A stretch of DNA of 21,480 nt, taken from positions 1 through 21,480 of the forward strand of contig CADBLY010000015.1 of assembly GCA_902795725.1 (NCBI GenBank). Direction: 5' to 3'. This stretch comes from an uncultured Erysipelotrichaceae bacterium. Lineage in GTDB: Bacteria; Bacillota_I; Bacilli_A; RF39; UBA660. The position numbers and the translations under genes were made by a program. Numbering within the stretch: position 1 is the stretch's first letter; each line of letters opens with the position of its first letter. This document shows, one piece after another, positions 15,734 through 21,480 of the stretch. The notes under the pieces are model-generated. The model saw only the letters and a list, made by a program, of their open reading frames with translations. It ran no database searches and was not told where the DNA came from.

Positions 15734-16846
15734 ATGTTTGGATTAGAAATGGATCAAATAGCTAAAATAAAAGTTGTAGGAATCGGTGGCGGTGGTGGAA
15801 ACGCTGTCAACCGAATGATAGAATCAGGAGTAAAGGGAGTAGAATTTATAGTTGCTAATACTGATTTACAAGTATTAAACTGTTCGAAAGCCACAACTAA
15901 AATACAAATAGGTGAAAACTTAACAGGTGGAAGAGGAGCAGGAGCCAAACCAGAAATAGGTAGAGAAGCAGCTTTAGAAAGTAAAGATGAAATAAAGAAG
16001 CATCTAGAAGGTGCTGACATGGTATTCATCACCTGTGGTATGGGTGGTGGAACTGGGACAGGAGCAGCGCCAGTAATAGCTTCTATCGCTCAAGAATTAG
16101 GATGCCTAACTGTAGGTATTGTAACTAAACCATTCTCATTCGAAGGTAGAAAAAGAATGGATCAAGCATTAGTAGGTATTGAAGAATTAAAGAAAAATGT
16201 TGATACCTTAATTATTATACCTAACGATAAATTAAGAGAAATAATAGATAAATCGACACCACTTCTAGAATCATTTAAAGAAGTAGATAATGTATTAAGA
16301 AGAGGTGTACAATCAATATCAGACTTAATCGCTGTAGCTGGATTAATTAACCTTGACTTTGCCGATGTAAAAACAGTAATGGAAAAACGTGGTAAAGCAC
16401 TTATAGGTATAGGTATAGGTGTTGGAGAAAATAGAGCAACAGAAGCAGCTAGACAAGCTGTATCAAGTCCTTTACTTGAAACAAGTATAAACGGTGCAAC
16501 CGATGCAATTATCAATGTTACTGGTGGTAATAACTTAACCTTATTTGAAGTTGAAGAAGCAGCCGAAGTAATTAGATCAAGTGCTAATACAGATATTAAT
16601 ACAATTTTCGGAGCTGTAATAAATGAAAATTTAAATGATGAAATTATTGTTACAGTAATTGCAACAGGATTTGAAGAACAAGCAGAACCTTTATATCACT
16701 CATATACAAGAAGTGATAAAAACAAATCTGTTAGAGATATAGATGATACAAAAGAATTTGAACCTGCAACAAGAGCTGTAGATGAAGAAGATGACGATGA
16801 TGATGATATGATTCCATCATTCTTAAGAAATAGAGGTAGTTTCTAA
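15734..16846 (+). CDS. ftsZ: Cell division protein FtsZ
   Basis: FtsZ is the tubulin-like GTPase that polymerises into the Z-ring. The 370 residues show KVVGIGGGGGNAVNRM, NTDLQVL, the tubulin signature GGGTGTGAAP (104-113), the T7-loop region NLDFADVKTVM that completes the GTPase site of the next subunit, and the C-terminal globular domain. The short linker ends in a run of Asp followed by the conserved C-terminal peptide DMIPSFLRNR, the binding site for FtsA and other partners. GGGAGG overlaps the ftsA stop six bases before the ATG. The TAA stop lies within the loop region of its terminator. Confidence 0.98.
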   Translation: MFGLEMDQIAKIKVVGIGGGGGNAVNRMIESGVKGVEFIVANTDLQVLNCSKATTKIQIGENLTGGRGAGAKPEIGREAALESKDEIKKHLEGADMVFITCGMGGGTGTGAAPVIASIAQELGCLTVGIVTKPFSFEGRKRMDQALVGIEELKKNVDTLIIIPNDKLREIIDKSTPLLESFKEVDNVLRRGVQSISDLIAVAGLINLDFADVKTVMEKRGKALIGIGIGVGENRATEAARQAVSSPLLETSINGATDAIINVTGGNNLTLFEVEEAAEVIRSSANTDINTIFGAVINENLNDEIIVTVIATGFEEQAEPLYHSYTRSDKNKSVRDIDDTKEFEPATRAVDEEDDDDDDMIPSFLRNRGSF

Positions 16847-16860
16847 AACTATCTTTTTTT
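16835..16860 (+). terminator. ftsZ terminator
   Basis: GGTAGTTT (16835-16842) pairs with AAACTATC (16846-16853, one G-T pair), and seven T residues follow. The ftsZ stop codon is in the hairpin. Confidence 0.8.
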
Positions 16861-16889
16861 TGTTATCAAAACAAATTATGAATGTTCTA

Positions 16890-16918
16890 TTGACATAAGT
16901 ATAAATTTGTAATAAAAT
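16890..16918 (+). promoter_or_regulatory. tRNA-Trp promoter
   Basis: TTGACA (16890-16895), 17 bases, TAAAAT (16913-16918). This places the start of transcription a few bases before the tRNA at 16930. Confidence 0.75.
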
Positions 16919-16929
16919 TATATTGTTAC

Positions 16930-17003
16930 AGGGGTATAGTTCAATGGTAGAATAACGGTCTCCAAAACCGCTGATGTGGGTTCAACTCCTGCTACCCCTG
17001 CCA
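16930..17003 (+). tRNA. trnW: tRNA-Trp (anticodon CCA)
   Basis: The acceptor stem AGGGGTA/TACCCCT, discriminator G and an encoded CCA end are clear. The D-stem (GTTC/GAAT), anticodon loop CTCCAAA with CCA, and T-stem GTGGG/CCTGC around TTCAACT all fold. The sequence closely resembles Bacillus tRNA-Trp. The base of the anticodon stem is an A-C mismatch. The CCA anticodon reads only UGG, consistent with UGA being a stop in this genome. Confidence 0.95.
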
Positions 17004-17015
17004 TTTAATATATAC

Positions 17016-17044
17016 CGGTTTAACATGTGTTAGACCGTTTTTTT
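17016..17044 (+). terminator. tRNA-Trp terminator abutting the fic ribosome binding site
   Basis: CGGTTTAAC (17016-17024) pairs with GTTAGACCG (17029-17037, one wobble), and seven T residues run to 17044. The next bases, AAAGGAG (17045-17051), are the ribosome binding site of the following gene. Confidence 0.8.
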
Positions 17045-17059
17045 AAAGGAGTGAATATT

Positions 17060-17716
17060 ATGACTGATAAATATAATTTGACACAAGAACAAAATATCTT
17101 TTTAGCTAAAAAGGTTTTAGTTACTAGTATATATACAAGTGTAAAAATTGAAGGGTTAAATACAACATTTCCAGAAACTCAAACAATCTTGGATGGTGTA
17201 AATGTGCCTAATGTAAAATTAGATGAGATAAATTGTATTCTTAATTTAAGAGATGCTTGGAATTATGTTCTTTCTAATATTAATGATAATAACTCTTTGG
17301 AATATTTATGTAAAATTAATAGTTATGTTTCTAGAAATGAATCTTTAGAGTGGGGAGTATTAAGAACTGGTAAAGTTGGTATTTTCGGAACCGATTATAT
17401 CCTAGATATACCGAAAAAAGATAATATTGTAAAAAACATAGATAGTATATTAAAAGAAAATATATCTATTACTGAACGTTCCATTAAATTAATGCTTTAC
17501 TTAATGCGCAGTCAAATATTTTGGGATGGTAATAAACGTACTAGTATGATTATGGCTAATAAAATTATGATTGAAAACGGTAAGGGAATTATAATTATTA
17601 AAGAAGAATATGTTAATGAGTTTAATAAATTATTAAATGATTATTATAATACTAATGATATGAACGAAATTTCTCAATTCATTAATAATAATTGTATATA
17701 TGGAATTGATATGTAA
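17060..17716 (+). CDS. Fic-domain protein with Gln in place of the catalytic His
   Basis: Fic proteins usually transfer AMP or another nucleotide-derived group to target proteins. Here the core motif, normally HPFxDGNGR, reads Q152-I-F-W-D-G-N-K-R160, so the catalytic His is Gln while the phosphate-binding D-G-N-x-R is kept. Near the N-terminus S27-V-K-I-E31-G32 matches the inhibitory (S/T)xxxE(G/N) motif, as in self-inhibited Fic proteins. The 218-residue length covers only the Fic fold. ATG 17060 has AAAGGAG eight bases upstream; a GTG at 17027 lies within the tRNA terminator and is rejected. As I recall, a Fic subfamily in gut Firmicutes shares QxFWDGNKRT, so the His loss may be ancestral rather than recent decay. 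The activity and target are unknown. Confidence 0.85.
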   Translation: MTDKYNLTQEQNIFLAKKVLVTSIYTSVKIEGLNTTFPETQTILDGVNVPNVKLDEINCILNLRDAWNYVLSNINDNNSLEYLCKINSYVSRNESLEWGVLRTGKVGIFGTDYILDIPKKDNIVKNIDSILKENISITERSIKLMLYLMRSQIFWDGNKRTSMIMANKIMIENGKGIIIIKEEYVNEFNKLLNDYYNTNDMNEISQFINNNCIYGIDM

Positions 17717-17746
17717 AAAGTCCAAGAGAACTAATCTTGGACTTTT
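17716..17746. terminator. Bidirectional terminator between fic and methyltransferase genes
   Basis: AAAAGTCCAAGA (17716-17727) and TCTTGGACTTTT (17735-17746) form a perfect 12-bp stem with a 7-base loop and T-tracts on both strands. The fic stop codon touches the left arm, and the opposite gene's stop lies at the loop, so the whole 14-base gap is terminator. Confidence 0.88.
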
Positions 17747-18513
17747 AATATGTCTAATGTATGTGCTGATGAACCAATCATATCCTGCCTTTCACAAGTC
17801 TTTAAATGATAATCTATATATATGTTAAATTCTTCTTCACTCATTTTATTTATTATAGGTCTTATATAGTCAGTTGGGCCATCCTGAGCGATTATTTTAA
17901 TACGTTTAAGGTTAACTAACTCATTTAGTTCATTTATATCTTCTAGACGCATTAAACTATATAAATCATCCTTATTAGATAATACGTGATAAGTACTATC
18001 TAATTTTTTATTTTTTATGGAATTTACAATATTATTATCAATAAATCCATGTTTTAAGATAGCATAGTCATTCATACAATATACAACCATTATAATACCA
18101 CCTTGTTTAGTAATACGTTTAGCTTCATTTAAAGCCTTAACTTTTTCATTCTTTGTTATTAAATGATATAAAGGACCAAAGAGTAGTGTTAAATCAAAAG
18201 TATTATCATCAAATCTACTTAAATCTATTGCATTTCCTTGATATGTTTTCACTTTATTAGATTTTTGTTCAATATATCTTAAATTATGTTTAACTAGTTC
18301 AATAGCAGTAACATCATATCCCATATTTGCTAATTCTATACTGTATTTACCAGTACCTGCTCCTATATCAATTATTTTGGGATAAGTCATATCTTTTAAA
18401 TATTCATTAATATATTTCATTGTTGTTGTAAATTCAACTATTCCATGACGATGCGTTAATCGCTTATCTTCGTTAAATTTATTATAGTATTTGATTAAAT
18501 TTTCTTCGTTCAT
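17731..18513 (-). CDS. Class I SAM-dependent methyltransferase
   Basis: This 260-residue methyltransferase has an unknown substrate. It shows RHGIVEFTTTMKYI near the N-terminus, motif I IIDIGAGTGKYSIEL (D49-G55), an acidic strand-2 end (TAIELVKHNL), DLTLLFGPLYHL (motif IV position) and GGIIMVVYC (motif VI). The pattern is that of the broad Methyltransf_11/25 group of small-molecule or lipid methyltransferases. The ATG at 18513 follows GGTGAT; a longer frame reaching 18624 overlaps the sigG start region and has no better ribosome binding site. It is divergent from sigG and converges with fic. It sits where spoIIGA-sigE would lie in Bacillus, so it is probably a later arrival. Confidence 0.75.
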   Translation of the reverse strand: MNEENLIKYYNKFNEDKRLTHRHGIVEFTTTMKYINEYLKDMTYPKIIDIGAGTGKYSIELANMGYDVTAIELVKHNLRYIEQKSNKVKTYQGNAIDLSRFDDNTFDLTLLFGPLYHLITKNEKVKALNEAKRITKQGGIIMVVYCMNDYAILKHGFIDNNIVNSIKNKKLDSTYHVLSNKDDLYSLMRLEDINELNELVNLKRIKIIAQDGPTDYIRPIINKMSEEEFNIYIDYHLKTCERQDMIGSSAHTLDILKVQD

Positions 18514-18563
18514 AAAATCACCAACTACATAATAAAACATATTATTATCTTTTTCAAGTCTTA

Positions 18564-18594
18564 TGTATAAAATATTCTCTTTTATATCAATATA
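18564..18594 (+). promoter_or_regulatory. Possible forespore-type promoter of sigG
   Basis: TGTATA, 18 bases, CAATATA only partly matches the SigF/SigG pattern (TGAATA and CATACTA). I list it because sigG is autoregulated through such a promoter in Bacillus. Confidence 0.25.
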
Positions 18595-18612
18595 GGTATG
18601 AAAGGAGATATT

Positions 18613-19389
18613 ATGGCACGTCATAAAGTAGAAATATGTGGCGTGAATACTGCGAATATTAAAGTTTTAAGTAATGAAGAAATGATTGAATTATTTAGAA
18701 AGTACCAAAAGGGGGATAAATATGCTAAAGAAGACCTAATTAATGGTAATTTAAAATTAGTATTAAGTATATTAAGAAAGTATAATAATCGTACTGATAA
18801 TATGGATGATTTATTTCAAATAGGTTGCGTAGGTCTTATCAAGGCTATTGATAATTTTGATTTAAGTCATGGTGTGAAATTTTCAACCTATGCAGTTCCA
18901 ATGATAGTAGGTGAAGTAAAAAGATATTTAAGAGATAACAACAGCGTACGAGTAGCCAGAAGTATCAAAGATACTGCATACAAAGCATTACAAGCAAAAG
19001 AAGAATTAACTAATAGTATTAATGGAGAACCAACTATCAAAATGATAGCCCAAAAACTAGATATTACCGAATTTGAAGTTGCTAATGCCCTAGATTCTAT
19101 GAAAGATACGGTTAGTATGTTTGAACCAATTTATAACGATGGTGGAGATACTATATATTTATCAGATCAATTAGAAGATAAAAAAGATGAAATGAAAAAT
19201 ATAGAAGATAAAATAGCGTTAAAAATAGCCATTAATAATTTAAAAGAAAAAGAAAAGTATATTATTAATCAAAGATATTTCATTGGTAAAACCCAAATGG
19301 AATTAGCAAGTGAGATTGGTATATCCCAAGCCCAAATATCAAGATTAGAAAAAAGTGCGTTAAATAATATCAAGAATAATATTAATTAA
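18613..19389 (+). CDS. sigG: RNA polymerase sporulation sigma factor SigG
   Basis: SigG directs late forespore gene expression during endospore formation. The 258-residue protein is close to Bacillus SigG: it begins MARHKVEICGVNT (MSRNKVEICGVDT in Bacillus, from memory), then region 2 (NGNLKLVLSILRKYNNR, DDLFQIGCVGLIKAIDNFDLSHGVKFSTYAVPMIVGEV), region 3 (SVRVARSIKDTAYKALQAKEEL), the FEPIYNDGGD insert shared by SigF/SigG, and region 4 with GKTQMELASEIGISQAQISRLEK. AAAGGAG lies five bases before ATG 18613. The YlmC/YmxH gene follows, as in Bacillus. This implies the lineage sporulates or did so recently. Confidence 0.93.
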   Translation: MARHKVEICGVNTANIKVLSNEEMIELFRKYQKGDKYAKEDLINGNLKLVLSILRKYNNRTDNMDDLFQIGCVGLIKAIDNFDLSHGVKFSTYAVPMIVGEVKRYLRDNNSVRVARSIKDTAYKALQAKEELTNSINGEPTIKMIAQKLDITEFEVANALDSMKDTVSMFEPIYNDGGDTIYLSDQLEDKKDEMKNIEDKIALKIAINNLKEKEKYIINQRYFIGKTQMELASEIGISQAQISRLEKSALNNIKNNIN

Positions 19390-19422
19390 TAGTATTTATT
19401 CATATAATTTATTGGTGGTTCG

Positions 19423-19653
19423 ATGCGTTTATCAGATTTACAAAATAAAGATATAGTAAATATTAATGATGGAAAAAAGATTGGAAATATCATAGATATA
19501 GTTATTAATAAAGATGGTACGAGTAGTGGAATAATTGTTGAGAAAAGCAAATTTATAATATCTAGATTTACAAGTAATGGTGAAATTGAAATAAAGTGGA
19601 ATCAAATAGAAAAAATAGGAGAAGATGTCATTTTAGTCAATATTGTATATTAA
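19423..19653 (+). CDS. YlmC/YmxH family PRC-barrel protein
   Basis: This 76-residue protein is a single PRC-barrel domain (MRLSDLQNKDIVNINDGKKIGNIIDIVI..., ending WNQIEKIGEDVILV). Members occur in spore formers, often next to sigG as here; the molecular role is not established. It starts 33 bases after sigG with TGGTGG upstream, so it is probably on the same message. Its last bases carry a promoter for the next gene. Confidence 0.85.
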   Translation: MRLSDLQNKDIVNINDGKKIGNIIDIVINKDGTSSGIIVEKSKFIISRFTSNGEIEIKWNQIEKIGEDVILVNIVY

Positions 19654-19671
19654 TTGATTTTGTGGTAGAAT
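19643..19671 (+). promoter_or_regulatory. Promoter for the glycosyltransferase unit
   Basis: TTGTAT (19643-19648), 17 bases, and an extended -10 TG-G-TAGAAT (19666-19671). It overlaps the end of the YlmC/YmxH gene. Confidence 0.5.
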
Positions 19672-19690
19672 AATGTCGTGTGGAGGATGT

Positions 19691-20692
19691 ATGAAAGTTT
19701 TATTATATACTGAAGGTTTAAAAACTATTGGTAAATCAGGTTTAGGTAAAGCAATTAAACATCAAGAGAAAGCATTAAAAGAAAACAACGTTGAATATAC
19801 AACCAATACTAAAGATGACTATGATATCTTACATATTAATTTTTATGGGCCAAAATCATATTTTTTTGCAAAAAAAGCTAAAAGAATGGGTAAAAAAATT
19901 ATCTATCATGCACATTCAACAGAAGAAGATTTTAAAAATTCTTTTGTCTTATCTAATTTAATTTCGCCACTATTTAAATGGTGGATAGTAAAGTGCTACA
20001 GACTAGGTGATCATATTTTAACACCCACACCATATTCTAAAAAACTATTAGAATCATATAATAAGTTTAATGTACCCATTACTGACATTAGTAATGGTAT
20101 TGATACTGAATTCTTTAAACATGATGAAAAATTAGGAAAAGAATTTAGAAAACAATATGGTTATAAAGATACAGATAAAGTAATTATGGGTGTTGGTCTT
20201 TATATTGAAAGAAAAGGAATACTTGACTTTGTAGAACTAGCTAAAAGACTTCCTGAATATAAATTTATATGGTTTGGGTATTCCCCATTAATAGCATCAC
20301 CATTAAAAATTAGAAAAGCAGTTAATACAAAATTAGATAACTTAATCTTCGCTGGATATGTAGAACCAAGTATAATAAAAAAAGCATATAGTGGATGTGA
20401 TTTATATCTTTTTCCAACATTAGAAGAAACTGAAGGTATTCCAGCTATGGAAGCGTGTGCTTCCAAAATACCAGCGCTTATTAGAGACATACCTGTATTT
20501 GACGAATGGTTAGAAAACGGCAAAAACATCTACAAAGCAAAGGATATAAATGAATTTGAAGAAAAAATTAAAAAAATACTAGAAGGTAAACTTCCTAATA
20601 TAACAGAAGAAGGATATAAAGTAGCCTTATCAAGAGATATAAAAAAAATTGGAAAAAAATTAGTTTCAATTTATAAGAAAGTGGGGGGATAA
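19691..20692 (+). CDS. GT4 glycosyltransferase, LafB/CpoA-like diglycosyl-diacylglycerol synthase
   Basis: The best match from memory is the family that adds the second hexose to monoglucosyl-diacylglycerol (Lactobacillus LafB, pneumococcal CpoA). Such glycolipids form part of the membrane and anchor lipoteichoic acid. The 333 residues begin KVLLYTEGLKTIGKSGLGKAIKHQ and include YDILHINFYGPKS, HAHSTEEDFKNSF, TPTPYSKKLLESY, ISNGID, GVGLYIERKGI and the donor-binding E-x7-E in EETEGIPAMEA (E246, E254). ATG 19691 follows GGAGG by four bases; ATG 19673 would place that site inside the gene. The first-step enzyme (LafA) is not beside it. The second sugar, glucose or galactose, cannot be told from sequence. 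Confidence 0.82.
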   Translation: MKVLLYTEGLKTIGKSGLGKAIKHQEKALKENNVEYTTNTKDDYDILHINFYGPKSYFFAKKAKRMGKKIIYHAHSTEEDFKNSFVLSNLISPLFKWWIVKCYRLGDHILTPTPYSKKLLESYNKFNVPITDISNGIDTEFFKHDEKLGKEFRKQYGYKDTDKVIMGVGLYIERKGILDFVELAKRLPEYKFIWFGYSPLIASPLKIRKAVNTKLDNLIFAGYVEPSIIKKAYSGCDLYLFPTLEETEGIPAMEACASKIPALIRDIPVFDEWLENGKNIYKAKDINEFEEKIKKILEGKLPNITEEGYKVALSRDIKKIGKKLVSIYKKVGG

Positions 20693-20694
20693 GT

Positions 20695-21165
20695 TTGAAA
20701 CTAGTAAAAACATCAGAATTAAACTTTAGTGATGGTAATAGAATAGTAATAGAAAAATATAGTCGTCATAATTCATATCTTTATGACATATATTTTGGAA
20801 CACGAAAACAACCAGTATATTTAGGTAGATATTCATGGGGACCAAATACCTATTTTAAAAGAAATGATGGATATGTTATTATATATGAATACATTATAGA
20901 TAATAAAGTAGATTCTATGAATAAACAACGTATCGTAAATATTCTAAATTTATATGATATCGAAAATGAAATGACATATACTGGAGATTATAAAACAGCT
21001 ATTGATAGATTTAATGAATATCAAGATGACAACGAAGAACTAATACTTCATAAAAAAGCTATAAATAAAGTTATTAAACCATCACACAGTAAAAGAAGAT
21101 ATCTAACTCAAGATATAATTAGTTATGGCAATTATGAAGAAATTGAATATGTAAAAAAGAAATAA
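20695..21165 (+). CDS. Hypothetical Tyr-rich protein
   Basis: I do not recognise this 156-residue protein. It is hydrophilic, has no signal peptide or membrane span, and is rich in Tyr (18 residues, about 11%). The N-terminal half looks beta-rich (IVIEKYSRHNSYLYDIYFG, PVYLGRYSWG, GYVIIYEYIID), and the C-terminal half is charged and helical, ending EEIEYVKKK. The TTG start lies two bases after the glycosyltransferase stop, with GGGGGGAT as a ribosome binding site about five bases upstream, so the two genes are translated from one message. Association with the glycolipid enzyme is the only hint of role. Confidence 0.65.
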   Translation: MKLVKTSELNFSDGNRIVIEKYSRHNSYLYDIYFGTRKQPVYLGRYSWGPNTYFKRNDGYVIIYEYIIDNKVDSMNKQRIVNILNLYDIENEMTYTGDYKTAIDRFNEYQDDNEELILHKKAINKVIKPSHSKRRYLTQDIISYGNYEEIEYVKKK

Positions 21166-21180
21166 TAATTGTAAATTCAA

Positions 21181-21225
21181 AATATACAGTTTTTATAAAA
21201 AATTGTATATTTTTATTTTTTTTAA
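21181..21225 (+). terminator. Terminator after the glycosyltransferase unit
   Basis: AATATACA (21181-21188) pairs with TGTATATT (21204-21211). An inner TTTTT/AAAAA extension and a long T-rich tract follow. Confidence 0.6.
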
Positions 21226-21243
21226 TAAATTATCTTTAAAAAA

Positions 21244-21272
21244 AAGGAAATAGAAAAGTTTTCTCGTATAAT
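21244..21272 (+). promoter_or_regulatory. Atypical promoter motif before the Rpn gene
   Basis: AAGGAA, 17 bases, TATAAT. It shares the block with 7428-7457 before dnaG, and contains the palindrome AGAAAAGTTTTCT (21252-21264). Confidence 0.5.
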
Positions 21273-21320
21273 ATAAGTAGAAGGGTAAAAGTGGTTGATG
21301 TGTGGTTATAAAGGAGACCA

Positions 21321-21480
21321 ATGAATAAAATAGAAGCAAAACCATTCTTTAAAGCTACTAATGATATTGTTTTTAAAGCTGTATTTTTACCACCAAACAA
21401 TTGGAGCCTTGTTAAAAGATTAATTGAAGATGCTACTAAGCTTACAGATATTGAGATAGTTAGTGTGGTAAGTCCAGAGC
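21321..21480 (+). CDS. Rpn/PD-(D/E)XK nuclease family transposase, 3' end beyond window
   Basis: Only the first 53 residues are visible: MNKIEAKPFFKATNDIVFKA, then VFLPPNNWSLVKRLIEDATKL and TDIEIVSVVSPE. The segment F-x-x-x-NDIVFKAVF followed by a helix is the usual start of Rpn-type recombination-promoting nucleases, which cut DNA and are mobile or multicopy in many Firmicutes. The catalytic PD-(D/E)XK residues lie beyond the edge, so activity cannot be judged. AAGGAG lies four bases before the ATG. Confidence 0.65.
   Translation, partial: MNKIEAKPFFKATNDIVFKAVFLPPNNWSLVKRLIEDATKLTDIEIVSVVSPE

Noticed and set aside
15754..16515. Long open frames on the minus strand inside ftsZ, and similar ones inside rpoD, the NAGPA gene and the glycosyltransferase
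   Set aside because: They lie wholly within well-identified genes, have no family features, and are shadows of the coding strand.
17027..17059. GTG 17027 as the fic start
   Set aside because: It falls within the tRNA-Trp terminator hairpin; ATG 17060 has a proper AAAGGAG site.
1..21480. Mycoplasma-type genetic code (UGA = Trp), suggested by the low GC content
   Set aside because: dnaG, trmK and murB end in TGA at the expected lengths, and Trp codons in conserved motifs are TGG.
1..21480. CRISPR array, rRNA operon, toxin-antitoxin or phage structural module
   Set aside because: I saw no regularly spaced repeats, rRNA-like segments or paired small genes of those types. The Fic protein has no adjacent antitoxin gene and carries its inhibitory motif internally.

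Overview
The window is a low-GC, AT-rich bacterial chromosome segment of Firmicutes (Bacillota) type. Supporting this are the dnaG-rpoD-trmK cluster, a division/cell-wall cluster (murG-murB-divIB-ftsA-ftsZ), a forespore sigma factor of the SigG type followed by a YlmC/YmxH gene (the Bacillus order downstream of ftsZ), and strong GGAGG-type ribosome binding sites. UGA is a normal stop codon here (dnaG, trmK and murB end in TGA) and the only visible tRNA-Trp reads UGG, so the code is standard rather than the Mycoplasma code. The combination suggests an uncultured, possibly gut-associated, spore-forming or formerly spore-forming Bacilli/RF39-like lineage. That placement is inference.

Layout. Positions 1-1478 are the 3' part of a large serine recombinase, cut by the window edge. 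Positions 1479-1837 hold degraded coding traces and a terminator. Positions 1838-3379 hold two purine-salvage deaminases (guanine deaminase, adenosine deaminase). Positions 3561-4082 are a headless remnant of an ABC-2 type permease. Positions 4220-5875 encode a membrane-anchored phosphodiester glycosidase (NAGPA domain) behind a perfect hairpin that covers its ribosome binding site. A small membrane protein (DUF6512-like) and the UV-damage endonuclease UvsE are divergent at 5898-7400. The housekeeping core then runs dnaG, rpoD, trmK, a convergent DUF192 gene, and the reduced dcw cluster murG-murB-divIB-[prepilin-like]-ftsA-ftsZ. After ftsZ come tRNA-Trp, a Fic-domain protein whose catalytic His is Gln, a convergent SAM methyltransferase, sigG, ylmC, a LafB/CpoA-like glycolipid glucosyl/galactosyltransferase, a Tyr-rich unknown protein, and the start of an Rpn-family nuclease/transposase cut by the right edge.

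How it fits together. dnaG and rpoD couple replication priming and vegetative transcription. murG/murB make and use peptidoglycan precursors while divIB, ftsA and ftsZ build the divisome. sigG marks the sporulation programme. The glycosyltransferase likely makes membrane diglycosyl-diacylglycerol. Genes are tightly packed, and several terminators overlap or enclose stop codons.

The most interesting points are: a type IV prepilin-like gene embedded one base after divIB; a ribosome-binding-site hairpin before the NAGPA gene; a shared, unconventional promoter motif before dnaG and before the Rpn gene; a His-less Fic protein whose ribosome binding site abuts the tRNA-Trp terminator; and the absence of spoIIGA-sigE between ftsZ and sigG. 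I see no CRISPR array, rRNA or obvious prophage structural genes, and no clear multi-gene defence system.
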